A stretch of 38,075 nucleotides of DNA from an uncultured Phocaeicola sp. (GTDB taxonomy: Bacteria; Bacteroidota; Bacteroidia; Bacteroidales; Bacteroidaceae). The position numbers and the translations under genes are program-made. The notes below the pieces were generated by a model that saw nothing but the letters and a program-made list of their open reading frames with translations, had not been told where the DNA came from and did not search any database. How positions within the stretch are numbered: position 1 is the first letter of the stretch; each line of letters opens with the position of its first letter. Location: the NCBI GenBank assembly GCA_944320885.1, contig CALUJE010000025.1, positions 1 to 38,075 on the forward strand. The letters are read 5' to 3'. Below, piece by piece: positions 7,603 through 17,200 of the stretch.

Positions 7603-8712
7603 ATGAAAGTCATAAAATACATAGTATTGTTATTTGCATCTTTTTTCGGGCTTGCTACATATGCCCAGTCTGATAAAAAACGAGAGATTACATCACAGGA
7701 TTCTTTAGATTATTGTATGCGTCAGGCCAAGAAGGCACTGAATGCCCGTAATGCATCGGCGACATACCGGTGGTATCGGAGAGCGGTACGTTTCCATTCT
7801 CCCTCGGCACAGTTGGCTCTGGCCAATTGCTATTATTGGGGATACGGTACAGAACGTAATTTTGAAAAGGCGTATTACCTGTATAATAAGGCAGCCGAAC
7901 AGGGTGACCGTATAGCTGAATATTCGTTAGGAAACTGCTATTATTATGGTCATGGAACAAAGAAAGATTATGAGCAGGCTGTAAACTGGTATCGGTTGTC
8001 CGCTTCAAAAGGCTATTTCATGGCTTATTTTAACTTGGGATGTTGTTATAAGGATGGAGTAGGAACGAGTCGGAATTACAGGAAAGCGGTAGAGAACCTC
8101 GAGAAAGCAGCCAACGACAGTATTTTGGCAGCAGTATATATGTTGGGAACGGTATATGATGCCAAAGATAATGATTGGGCCGGTGATAAGAAGAAAGCTT
8201 TTGACTATTACTTGCAGGCTGCGATGAAAGGTTATCCGCAAGCCCAGTATAAAGTGGGTGTTTGTTATGAAACTGGAACCGGAGGCGAAAAAGATTATGA
8301 CAAGGCAATGGATTGGTATCTGAAAGCTGCCGATAACGGAAATCTGGAGGCCCAGTTTAAAGTAGGCCGTTGCTACTATCATGGTCTGATGAATGTAAAG
8401 AACAACTATAAGAAAGCGTTTTTCTGGATGAAGATGGCAGGAGAGCAAAATCATCCTAAAGCGCAATATTATTTGGGATTATTATACTTGAATGGCGAAG
8501 GCGTGACGTTAGACTATAATCAGGCGTATAACTGGTTCCGCCGTTCAGCCGAACAGGGATATGTTCCCAGTATATATTATGTAGGCAAATGTTATCTGGA
8601 AGGTTATGGAGTAACCAAAGACCGTGGTTCAGCTATGGATTATTTCCAACGGGCTGCCAATTCAGGAAACTCATCAGCCAAGGCAGAGCTGATGCTGTTG
8701 CGCTCGGAATAA
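7603..8712 (+). CDS. Secreted Sel1-repeat (TPR-like) protein
   Basis: About 369 residues with a signal peptide, MKVIKYIVLLFASFFGLATYA, probably cut by signal peptidase I before Gln. The rest is about eight consecutive Sel1-like repeats of ~36 residues. These are recognisable by recurring ALANCYYWGYGT, SLGNCYYYGHGT and YLGLLYLNGEGV segments followed by a W/Y-x-x-x-A-A helix. Sel1 repeats build a protein-binding solenoid; the partner is unknown and probably periplasmic. I choose ATG at 7603 over the in-frame ATG at 7588. The purine-rich GGAGGGTAGG at 7590-7599 then serves as ribosome-binding site, and the signal peptide starts immediately. It has its own promoter and terminator. Confidence 0.88.
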   Translation: MKVIKYIVLLFASFFGLATYAQSDKKREITSQDSLDYCMRQAKKALNARNASATYRWYRRAVRFHSPSAQLALANCYYWGYGTERNFEKAYYLYNKAAEQGDRIAEYSLGNCYYYGHGTKKDYEQAVNWYRLSASKGYFMAYFNLGCCYKDGVGTSRNYRKAVENLEKAANDSILAAVYMLGTVYDAKDNDWAGDKKKAFDYYLQAAMKGYPQAQYKVGVCYETGTGGEKDYDKAMDWYLKAADNGNLEAQFKVGRCYYHGLMNVKNNYKKAFFWMKMAGEQNHPKAQYYLGLLYLNGEGVTLDYNQAYNWFRRSAEQGYVPSIYYVGKCYLEGYGVTKDRGSAMDYFQRAANSGNSSAKAELMLLRSE

Positions 8713-8776
8713 TCGGTTTGCCTTATATAAAATGAATTCTGTTCTTATCAAGATAGAATTGTAGTGATTTTCCTTG

Positions 8777-8812
8777 CATGCCGTAGATCGTTTCTGATTT
8801 ACGGCATGTCTT
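8777..8812 (+). terminator. Terminator of the Sel1-repeat gene
   Basis: CATGCCGTA (8777-8785) pairs with TACGGCATG (8800-8808), a perfect 9-bp stem with a 14-nt loop, followed by TCTTTGT. It is 64 nt after the stop codon. The T tract is imperfect. Confidence 0.65.
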
Positions 8813-8902
8813 TGTATTCTTCAAAAGGTAATCTGAAAGCAGTTTTTTTCTAGAATTTTTTCATTCAAGGATACCGGAAAAGTTGAAAGACAAAGCATTC
8901 TG

Positions 8903-8994
8903 TGCACGTCGCGATGCATTTTTGTGCACAGAGCGGTGCAAAGAAATGCATCCCTATATGCACAACAGTGCACCGCCCGATGCAGAACTGTGCA
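8903..8994. repeat. 22-bp-period array of TGCA motifs
   Basis: TGCA occurs nine times, starting at 8903, 8915, 8925, 8937, 8947, 8959, 8969, 8981 and 8991. The spacings alternate strictly 12, 10, 12, 10, giving four full 22-bp periods (TGCA-N8-TGCA-N6). The intervening bases are poorly conserved. Since TGCA is its own reverse complement, the array has dyad symmetry, and several adjacent pairs extend to 5-bp inverted repeats (for example TGCAC...GTGCA at 8925-8940). The period is not a multiple of three and no convincing coding frame covers it. I do not recognise it as a named repeat family. Confidence 0.9.
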
Positions 8995-9141
8995 TTGTCT
9001 GATTTCTTTATCTGACAATAATAATATTCATTGATGGCTTTTTGTTTAACGGTTGTGTTATGATTTAGTAAGTAATCATTGTTATAAAAGATTGATTTTT
9101 GCAAGATATGAAGTAAATTTCTGATAATTATTAAGTTAATT

Positions 9142-9202
9142 AATAGCTAAAACAGGTGTATTTATTGATAAATTACGAATAAATACACCTGTTTTAGCTA
9201 TT
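9142..9202. repeat. Perfect 25-bp inverted repeat upstream of susC
   Basis: Left arm 9142-9166 (beginning AATAGCTAAAACAGG) is exactly the reverse complement of right arm 9178-9202 (ending CCTGTTTTAGCTATT), with an 11-nt spacer at 9167-9177. It ends 28 bp before the susC -7 element, so it lies upstream of the likely transcription start. There is no following T run, so it is not an obvious terminator. A regulator-binding site or a relic of a small element are both possible. Confidence 0.9.
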
Positions 9203-9230
9203 CTTACACCAGCTTAAAAGCCTTGTAGTT

Positions 9231-9238
9231 TACATTTG
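9231..9238 (+). promoter_or_regulatory. Promoter -7 element of the susC/susD operon
   Basis: TACATTTG fits TAnnTTTG. No TTTG is present about 20 nt upstream, which fits an activator-dependent promoter such as one controlled by the hybrid two-component system encoded downstream. Transcription would begin near 9246, supporting ATG 9294 as the start of susC. Confidence 0.6.
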
Positions 9239-9293
9239 CGTTGCTTTAAACTTGATGATTTATATTAACCATAATTATATAAACATTCAAATC

Positions 9294-12200
9294 ATGAATC
9301 TAAAACTTGAAAAACATGTAGTACGAAACAATCTCATTGTTACTACAGGATTGGCTTTTAGTTTTGCTGTTTGTCCCATAAGCTCTGTATATGCGTCAGG
9401 GTTTGTAAAGACTATGGAGCGAAATGCAATTGTTCAACAAGACAAAGTTGTTAAAGGAAAAGTATTGGATGAAAACGGAGAGCCAATGATTGGCGTTTCT
9501 GTTAAGCTTGAAGGAAAATCTAAAGGTGCAATAACTGATTTTGATGGAAACTTTACAATTAATGGTGTTGCAGCATCAGACATTATATCCATTACATATA
9601 TGGGATATAAATCACAATCTTTTTCAGTAGACAAATTGCCTTCCGTCATAAAAATGCAACCTGATATGGAGTTGTTGGATGAGGTTGTAGTTATTGGTTA
9701 CGGAACAGTGAAAAAACGTGATTTAACAGGAGCGGTTTCTTCTGTGAAGAGCGAAGAAATTGTTAAAGCTCCTACCGGAAATGTTATGGAAGCCATTAGC
9801 GGTAAGGTTGCTGGGTTAGATATTACACGTGATAGCGGTAGTGCTGGTTCTAAGGTAAATATGACATTGCGTGGAAATCGTTCAATTAATGGTTCTAATA
9901 CACCGCTTTTTATAATAGATGGGGTAGAAGGAAATTATGAGGAACTAAATCCTAATGATATTGAGTCAGTTGAAGTTTTAAAGGATGCTTCATCTACAGC
10001 TATCTACGGTAGTGCCGGAGCTAATGGAGTAGTTATCATTACAACCAAGAAAGGGCAGGAAGGGAAAACATCTATTAGTTTGGATGCTTATTATGGTGTA
10101 AATGGTTTTACTTCTTTTCCTGGAGTATTGATGAATGACAGTTATATACAGTTGCGTAGAGAAGCTAACAGAACTGCAGGATTATGGAATTCTCCGGCAG
10201 ATGATGCTTCTATATTCTCTGCTAAGGAATGGGAATTTATTCAGAACAACAATTGGGTGGATTGGTATGATGAGGCTACTCGTGATGGGATTTTGCAAAG
10301 TTATACGTTGTCAATGAATGGCGGTACTGAAAATACAAAATCTTATTTTTCCATTAATTATTATGATGAAGAAGGTATTCTTGAAAAAGATGAATATACT
10401 CGTTATACTTTAAATGCCAATATAGATAAAAAGGTTAATAATTGGCTCAAGGGAGGACTTAAAATACAAGGAACATATATAGATAAAGATGCACGTGATA
10501 ATCAGATATGGACTCGTATGCTTTGCATTTCTCCATTAGGAATTCCATATGATGAAAATGGTAATGTTGTGGAATATCCGGGTGACGTGCAGGAGGTTAG
10601 TCCATTGGCTGATACTGCTCCGAATGCATACGTTGATAATACCCGTACATTAAGCTTTGCGCCAACAGGATATTTGGAGTTTACTCCTATTAAGGGATTG
10701 TCTTTTAAAAGTGTTTTGGGCGCTTATTTAGCATTTTCGCGTCAAGGTATTTATTATAGTGCCCAGTCAGCAAACGGACATGAAGCCAGTCAGTCAACAG
10801 CAGGAATTAATAATACCAATACTTTTAATTATAAGTGGGAAAACATTATCAATTACAATTTTAATATAGGTAGTGAGCATAGTTTTACTTTTACAGGTGT
10901 AACGAGTTGGAGCAAGAAGAAATATGAGACATCCGGTGCTACAGGATATAATGTAGACTGGGATAAATATGCATTTTACAATTTAGGTGTTACAGATTCT
11001 GACGGACGTGAAATCTCTTCTTCATATGTTGGTAGTCAGATGATGTCATATGTATTGCGTCTAAATTATTCGTTCTTGGGGAAATATCTCTTGACTTTAA
11101 GTAATCGATGGGATGGCTCTTCTATGTTGGCTAAAGGTAATCAATGGGATACATTCCCTGCTGCTGCGATAGCCTGGCGTATTAGTGATGAGGCTTTTAT
11201 GAAGGATATTGATTGGATTTCTAATTTGAAGTTACGTGTAGGATATGGTGTGACAGGTAATGCCGGTGCAAAAGAATATGCTACTCTTTCAATGGGATTT
11301 GCTGGAAGCAACCTGGCATTCCAGGATATTGCTGCGCCGTTTTACATTCCTGCACAAACAATTGCTAATAAACAATTAGGATGGGAAAAATCATATAGTA
11401 CAAATATTGGTATCGATTTCAGTGTTTTTAATAACCGTATAAATTTGACTCTTGATTTTTATAATACAGACACAGAAGATATTTTGTTTCAACGCACATT
11501 ACCATCATCTTTAGGAGGTCTGAAAACGTCAAATTATAATATCTGGCAAAATATTTGTGCTACAAATAATAAAGGTATTGAGTTGGCAATAAATACACAC
11601 AATATAGATAATAAGAATTTTAAATGGACTACTGATTTTACCTTTGCTCTGAATAAAGAGAAAATAACTGAATTTACAAGTGATTCTCCTGTAAAGAATG
11701 GAGATTATTATCTGATAGAAGGACAACCAATTAATACTTACTATGATTACCGTTATGAAGGAATCTGGCAGGAATATGAGGCAGATGAAGCTGCTAAATA
11801 TCCGGATACTAAGCCTGGATATATAAAAGTTACGGATGTAGATGAAAATCATGAGTATACAAGTGCAGACTACTGTATATTGGGTTCTTCTAATCCGGAT
11901 TGGACGGCAGGTATGGTAAATTCATTTCAAATTTATGATTTTGATTTTAGTTTTCAATTGCAGGCTCGTTATGGCCAAACAATAAAAGCTGATATTTTAG
12001 GCTGGTATTGTCCTTCGGGTGTTTACAACAGTCCGTCTATTTGTGATTATTGGACTCCTGAAAATCCGAGTGGTCGTTTCCCTCGTCCAGATATAAATCA
12101 CCAACGCCTGAATAATTATCCGGCAAGCAGTAGTTTGCTTTATGTTGATGGTTCTTATCTAAAGGTTAAGAATATCACTTTAGGATATACCTTACCAGAC

Positions 12201-12371
12201 AATATTTTAAATAAGGTTGGTTTTTCGCGTGCAAGACTGTATGCTACGTTCTCTAATCCATTCATTTTTACGAAAAGTAAATATTTGAAAGATTATGATC
12301 CTGAGCGTGGAGGTGCTGATACTCTTCCTCTTTCTAAGCAAATGGTATTTGGTATTAATGTTACATTTTAA
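9294..12371 (+). CDS. SusC/RagA-family TonB-dependent outer-membrane transporter (STN-less)
   Basis: About 1025 residues. After a signal peptide (cleavage probably after SSVYA) comes a carboxypeptidase-regulatory-like beta-sandwich of about 75 residues (KGKVLDENGEPMIGVSV... ITDFDGNFTI). Then follows the plug, with EVVVIGYGTVKKRDLTGAV and LFIIDGVEG, then the 22-strand barrel ending in VFGINVTF with a C-terminal Phe for barrel assembly. It imports a ligand captured by the SusD partner, powered by TonB. The in-frame ATG at 9252 would leave almost no leader and adds 14 residues before the signal, so I prefer 9294. It lacks an N-terminal STN domain, consistent with control by the facing hybrid regulator. 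The gene is strikingly AT-rich in places (14 G+C in 60 at 11581-11640). The ligand is unknown. Confidence 0.93.
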   Translation: MNLKLEKHVVRNNLIVTTGLAFSFAVCPISSVYASGFVKTMERNAIVQQDKVVKGKVLDENGEPMIGVSVKLEGKSKGAITDFDGNFTINGVAASDIISITYMGYKSQSFSVDKLPSVIKMQPDMELLDEVVVIGYGTVKKRDLTGAVSSVKSEEIVKAPTGNVMEAISGKVAGLDITRDSGSAGSKVNMTLRGNRSINGSNTPLFIIDGVEGNYEELNPNDIESVEVLKDASSTAIYGSAGANGVVIITTKKGQEGKTSISLDAYYGVNGFTSFPGVLMNDSYIQLRREANRTAGLWNSPADDASIFSAKEWEFIQNNNWVDWYDEATRDGILQSYTLSMNGGTENTKSYFSINYYDEEGILEKDEYTRYTLNANIDKKVNNWLKGGLKIQGTYIDKDARDNQIWTRMLCISPLGIPYDENGNVVEYPGDVQEVSPLADTAPNAYVDNTRTLSFAPTGYLEFTPIKGLSFKSVLGAYLAFSRQGIYYSAQSANGHEASQSTAGINNTNTFNYKWENIINYNFNIGSEHSFTFTGVTSWSKKKYETSGATGYNVDWDKYAFYNLGVTDSDGREISSSYVGSQMMSYVLRLNYSFLGKYLLTLSNRWDGSSMLAKGNQWDTFPAAAIAWRISDEAFMKDIDWISNLKLRVGYGVTGNAGAKEYATLSMGFAGSNLAFQDIAAPFYIPAQTIANKQLGWEKSYSTNIGIDFSVFNNRINLTLDFYNTDTEDILFQRTLPSSLGGLKTSNYNIWQNICATNNKGIELAINTHNIDNKNFKWTTDFTFALNKEKITEFTSDSPVKNGDYYLIEGQPINTYYDYRYEGIWQEYEADEAAKYPDTKPGYIKVTDVDENHEYTSADYCILGSSNPDWTAGMVNSFQIYDFDFSFQLQARYGQTIKADILGWYCPSGVYNSPSICDYWTPENPSGRFPRPDINHQRLNNYPASSSLLYVDGSYLKVKNITLGYTLPDNILNKVGFSRARLYATFSNPFIFTKSKYLKDYDPERGGADTLPLSKQMVFGINVTF

Positions 12372-12387
12372 ATGAAAAAAAATCGCT

Positions 12388-14112
12388 ATGAAAATAAAAT
12401 ATTTATGTGTGATGTGTGTTGCTGGTTGTATGGCCATCAACAGTTGTTCTCTTGAAGAAGAGAATCCTAGTGGCGGACCTACAGTTGAAGAGTATTGGTC
12501 TACTCCCGAAGGGTACAAGAAACTTATAAATGGTTGCTATTACCCAATGAGTCGTCCTTTGTTTGGAGGTGGTGAAGATTATCATCTTTTTTGGGCAGAA
12601 GCTGGTACTGATTTATGGCAAGGACCTCAAGGAGACGGATGGATGTCACCGGCTTTTACTTATGTTGGATTGAATGCAGGTGATGGAAGTTTAGGTGAAA
12701 TCTGGAAAGGTCCTTATGAAGGTATTAATTATTGTATGGCTGCTATAGAATTCGCAGATAAGAGTGGATTGCCGGAAGATGAAAAAAATGCAAAAGTAGC
12801 AGAAGCCTATTTTTTACGTGCTTATTATAATTTGATATTGGTTGAACATTTTGGTGGAGTGTATTTGCCGGAAACATATACACAAGAAATTAAGTTCGAT
12901 GTGCCACGTTCTTCCGTAGCTGATTTTTATACCCGAATATTTTCTGATTTAAAATTTGCTATGACTTATTTGCCAACTGTTCAAACTGAAATAGGGCGTC
13001 CTATACGTGCTGCAGCTTATCATCTGTATGTAAAAGCTTGTTTACAGCGTGCACCATATGATGATGTGACCAGTGAAGAAAAGCAGGATTTGTATATTGA
13101 AGCACGTGATAAAGCTCTGGCTATAATCAATAATGAAAATAATATAGCTCCAGGTATTGAGCTTTATGATAAAGTGGGTGATATTTTTGCTGTAGAAAAT
13201 AACAAAAATAATAAGGAAGCCATTTGGAAAGTTACCCATTCTACAATTAGTAGTTTAAATGCTAATACAGGCTATTGGAATCGTATATATAAACAGTTCG
13301 GCTTGTTGCAGGAAAATTTGTGCGGTGTTATAATGAATATCGATAGTATGCCTAAATGTGAACGCCGTATTATGCCAACACGCTATATGTTAGAGCTTTA
13401 TGAACCTAATGACAAACGTTATGAAGCTTTTTTCAGGGAAAAGTATTATGCAAATGAAGATTATACATGGACTGAAGCTGACTGCAATAAATTGGGAAAA
13501 TCATTGGATGCTGTGGGAAAAACCATAAAAAAAGGTGAGGTGGCTTTATGGTTTACTCGCAAATCTGTATCAGATAAGGATGAACGTAAGGAGGCTGTAG
13601 TTGATATTGATATGATTTATGATGAAAATGGAAAAACAACAACGATTGGGCAGAAATATTATCCTGTATTGAAAAAGCTTGAAGTGCCAGGTATGTATCA
13701 GGGACAAGTTACAAAGAGCTATACTTCAGCGGATAATATAATATATCGTTTAGCAGATACCTATTTGTTAGCTGCAGAAGCTTGGTTCCGTTTGGGAAAT
13801 ACGAAAGAAGCAAAGAAATACATTGATGAAATACGGAATCGTGCATGTAATTATGAAGGTATAATGACGCCTGTAGAAGAAACAGATATTGATGATGATT
13901 TTATTTTGGACGAACGTGCTCGTGAATTAGTTGGTGAACATACGCGCTGGATGGATTTAAAACGTTTCCGTCGGTTAAAAGAACGTGCTGAAGCTCATAA
14001 TCCATATATTACTTCATTTGATGAAAATGTGCATTATTTGCGTCCTATTCCGGATAGTGCAGAATTAGATTATCACGAAAATCCTGGTAATTTTCAGAAC
14101 CCTGGTTATTAA
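12388..14112 (+). CDS. SusD/RagB-family nutrient-binding outer-membrane lipoprotein
   Basis: A 574-residue lipoprotein with lipobox INSC and lipidated Cys20 (MKIKYLCVMCVAGCMAINSC). The helical TPR-like SusD scaffold is evident from AEAYFLRAYYNLILVEHFGG (about 142-161), LADTYLLAAEAWFRLGN and the C-terminal DERARELVGEHTRWMDLKRF block. SusD proteins form the lid of the SusC barrel and bind the substrate at the cell surface. It starts 16 nt after the susC stop, forming a two-gene operon. No surface glycan-binding protein or hydrolase follows: the operon ends at a strong terminator. Confidence 0.92.
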   Translation: MKIKYLCVMCVAGCMAINSCSLEEENPSGGPTVEEYWSTPEGYKKLINGCYYPMSRPLFGGGEDYHLFWAEAGTDLWQGPQGDGWMSPAFTYVGLNAGDGSLGEIWKGPYEGINYCMAAIEFADKSGLPEDEKNAKVAEAYFLRAYYNLILVEHFGGVYLPETYTQEIKFDVPRSSVADFYTRIFSDLKFAMTYLPTVQTEIGRPIRAAAYHLYVKACLQRAPYDDVTSEEKQDLYIEARDKALAIINNENNIAPGIELYDKVGDIFAVENNKNNKEAIWKVTHSTISSLNANTGYWNRIYKQFGLLQENLCGVIMNIDSMPKCERRIMPTRYMLELYEPNDKRYEAFFREKYYANEDYTWTEADCNKLGKSLDAVGKTIKKGEVALWFTRKSVSDKDERKEAVVDIDMIYDENGKTTTIGQKYYPVLKKLEVPGMYQGQVTKSYTSADNIIYRLADTYLLAAEAWFRLGNTKEAKKYIDEIRNRACNYEGIMTPVEETDIDDDFILDERARELVGEHTRWMDLKRFRRLKERAEAHNPYITSFDENVHYLRPIPDSAELDYHENPGNFQNPGY

Positions 14113-14184
14113 TTATGATACATGCAGAAAAACGTCTATCACATAACGACGTTTATATTTAAGGTTAAACACAAGATTAATTAG

Positions 14185-14214
14185 AAAAGGATACCCGTGA
14201 GGGCATCCTTTTTT
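14185..14214 (+). terminator. Terminator between susD and the hybrid regulator gene
   Basis: AAAAGGAT-A-CCC (14185-14196) pairs with GGG-C-ATCCTTTT (14201-14212) around a GTGA loop, with one A/C mismatch, and continues into TTTT. It is a good plus-strand terminator for susCD and may also help to end the opposing transcript. Confidence 0.85.
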
Positions 14215-14226
14215 ATTAAATTAAAA

Positions 14227-17200
14227 TTACTTTGTTAGAACTTTTCTTTTGTATTCTGTAGGAGTTATGCCATATACTTTTTTGAAATAGCGACTAAAAT
14301 AGTGGGGATCATTAATGCCTACGAGCGTAGATATTTCAGCCATTGTATATTGGTTTTCCTCAATAAGTCTAGCAGCTCGTTTTACTCGCATTTGTTGGAT
14401 GAATTCACTGGGAGAAATGCCTATAAGATTTTTGAGCTTATTGAAAAAACTGGATCGCCCCATACACGTAGCTTCAGCCAACATATCTACTGTCAATTCT
14501 CCGTTCGACATTTCCTGTTCCATAAAATCTGTCAGTTTTTTGATAAAATTCTGGTCTGCCTTTGTGAGTTGTTTTTCTTCCATTGCATCAGATGGTGAAT
14601 GTGATGCATTATTTAAAAGCTTTTCACAGTATAGGCTTTGTAACTTTTTGCGTTGTGCCAACAGATTTTCTGTACGTGCTTTTAAATACAATGTGCTAAA
14701 GGGTTTTGTGATATAATCGTCAGCTCCTTCTTTCATTGCATCAAGTTGTGATTCTATTGAATCTTTGGCTGTTAATAAAATAACAGGTATATGGCTTGTT
14801 CTTATGTCGGTTTTTAAAACATTAACCAGTTGGATTCCATCCATTACTGGCATCATTAAATCGGTAATTACAATGTCTGGCATTTGTGAACAGGCTAATT
14901 CATAACCTTCTTTTCCTTGAGTAGCTTCCAATATCCGATAGTCATTTTCAAAAATGCTGCGTAAGAAATGACGCATGTCATCATTGTCTTCAACTAATAA
15001 TATAGTGGGTATATATTGTATGGATGATTTATTATCCGTAAATAAATCCAAGGATTTATTCTTATTGCCTTGTGTAGATTGAGAATCTTTTTTGTTCTCT
15101 GTAATTGCTGTATGTTCTTTGTCATTAATAGGAAAATGTAATATAAAGCTACTACCTTTTCCTTCTTCGCTACTGAACGTTAATGTTCCGTTTTGTCGTT
15201 CTGTTAATTCTTTTACTAAGGCTAATCCTATTCCTGTAGATGCTGTTCCTCTGAAGTTCTGGTTATGTATGGTAGCAAAACGCTTGAAAATATGTTTTTG
15301 CTGTTCAAGAGGTATTCCAATACCTTCGTCAGTAACATTTATATGTATTCCTTGTTGGTTTACAGAAAGTATTACCTGGATATTTCGTTTGTCAGGAGTA
15401 TATTTGAAAGCATTTGTCAGTAAGTTGGTTAAAATGCATTCCATTTTTTCTGTATCAGCATAGAGTATTTGCTTTTGAATAGTTGAATGATATTCCAGAT
15501 TAATTTGTCTTTCTTCTGCCAAGGGTTTGAAATCTGCAATGATATGTTTCAGAAAAGCATTGAGTTCGATAGCTTCAAAATGTAGCGGAACTTCTTTACT
15601 CTGCAATTTGCGGAAATCTAATATCTGATTTACCAGTTTTAGCATTTGATTGGCATTACGTTGTATAAGTTGTAATTGTTCTTTTGCGAAAGCCGGCAAT
15701 TCACGATAGTGGAGCAGATTTTCAATAGGAGCGGTAATGAGCGTAAGAGGTGTACGGAGTTCGTGTGAAACATCTGTAAAAAACTGCAGTTTGTATTGGG
15801 CTGTTTGGCGTTCTATATAAATTCTATTTCGTAACTTATAAAAAGTATGTACAATATAAATAATGATAACTGTGGCTAATAAGTATAGACACCATGCTAA
15901 AGGTGTTTCCCAAAATGATGGACTGACTATAATTGTCAGGCAACGTTCATTGTTTACCCATACACCATCTCCATTGGTTGAACGTATTTTGAATAGATAG
16001 GTTCCGGTAGGGAGATTAGTGTAGCTTATAGTTCTCTGTTTACCGTTTTCATGCCAAGTATTATCAAATCCTTCAAGTTTGTACATGTATGAAATATTTT
16101 CAGCATTACTCATATCTGCAGCTGCGAAATGCAGGGTAAACATATTTTGCTTATGTGGTAATGTTATTTGTGATGTGTAATTTATGTTATGAGATAATAT
16201 ACCTTCTTTTTGTGGAGATATGTTTTTTCCGGCTATTTGCAGGTTGGTGAATATGATATTAGGACATTTATTACTCTTTCTTATGTCTTGAGGGTTAAAA
16301 TGCAGAATACCATATAGGGTGGGAAATACCAGTTGTCCGTCGGATGTACAGATTGCTTTTCCTTCATTAAACATAGGAATTATGCCGATAAACCGTTCAT
16401 CATAGTAGTCAAAGTCATTATTTGAGGGATTGAATGTTGCTAATCCATTTTCTCCCGATAACCAAAGTTTGTGTTGGTTATCTTCTGCAATACTGTAGAT
16501 GATGTCAGTTGGAATTCCTTTTTCTCCGATATAGCTTTTAAATTGTATGTTTCCTTCATTTGTACAGATAGCTTCACACAATCCACCGCCAAATGTGCCG
16601 ATAAAAAGGCGTTTTTGAGACGATAAGAATATATTTTGCACATTATTGTTACTCAAACTTAATGTATCATTGGGCTGGCGTTGATATGTTGTGAATGACA
16701 CTTGTTCAGGTGAATCGAAATGGGTAGAAAAAGTTACTATTCCATTGGTGGTACCTGCCCATAAGTAACCCTTATTATCAAGAGCCAGACAACGTACTTG
16801 GTTAAATTGTTCAATAGGATACTGTTTTAGTCGGTTATATGCATGGATGAATCGTAAATTTCCATCCTTTTCTTCTACATAGCAAATGCCTCCGTTATAT
16901 GAACCAATCCAGATACGTTTGTTTGAATCTTCTAATATCCAATAGATATTGTCATGGACCAAACTATAAATATCGTTGGATTGATGTTTGTAATGTTTTA
17001 TGCTAAACTGCTTTCCTTTAGGAGTGGCAACCCATAAACCGTTTCTTTTGGTACCTATCCAGATGCGGTGTTGATAATCTTCGTGGATATAATAGGTTTG
17101 TCCGAAGAAAGAGTGGTGGCTGTAATCTTGGGAAATGGTTCCTTCGAGGGTAAGTTTTCCTAATAATTCATAATCAGGGGTATATATTTGTATTTCACCG

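Larger units (their letters stand above)
8713..9293. other. Gene-free region between the Sel1 gene and susC
   Basis: This 580-bp stretch has no supportable gene. From left to right it holds the Sel1 terminator, the 22-bp-period TGCA array, AT-rich DNA without motif (about 9000-9140), the 25-bp inverted repeat, the susC -7 element and the susC leader. Confidence 0.7.

Noticed and set aside
8903..8994. Possible CRISPR array
   Set aside because: Units are only 22 bp in total, with a 4-base conserved word and no repeat/spacer division. No cas gene is present in the window. The same applies to the array at 25629-25716.
8821..9104. Two overlapping minus-strand open frames rich in Cys and His covering the TGCA array
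   Set aside because: Their composition is a by-product of the TGCA-rich repeat (codons for Cys, His, Met, Val). The array period of 22 is not a multiple of three, neither frame has a recognisable domain or signal, and no promoter or terminator frames them.
9142..9202. Invertible promoter (phase switch) flanked by inverted repeats
   Set aside because: The spacer is only 11 bp, too short to hold a promoter, and the -7 element lies outside the repeat. No recombinase gene is nearby.
9142..9202. Terminal inverted repeats of an insertion sequence
   Set aside because: There is no transposase and no space for one between the arms; a tiny non-autonomous relic remains possible but unsupported.
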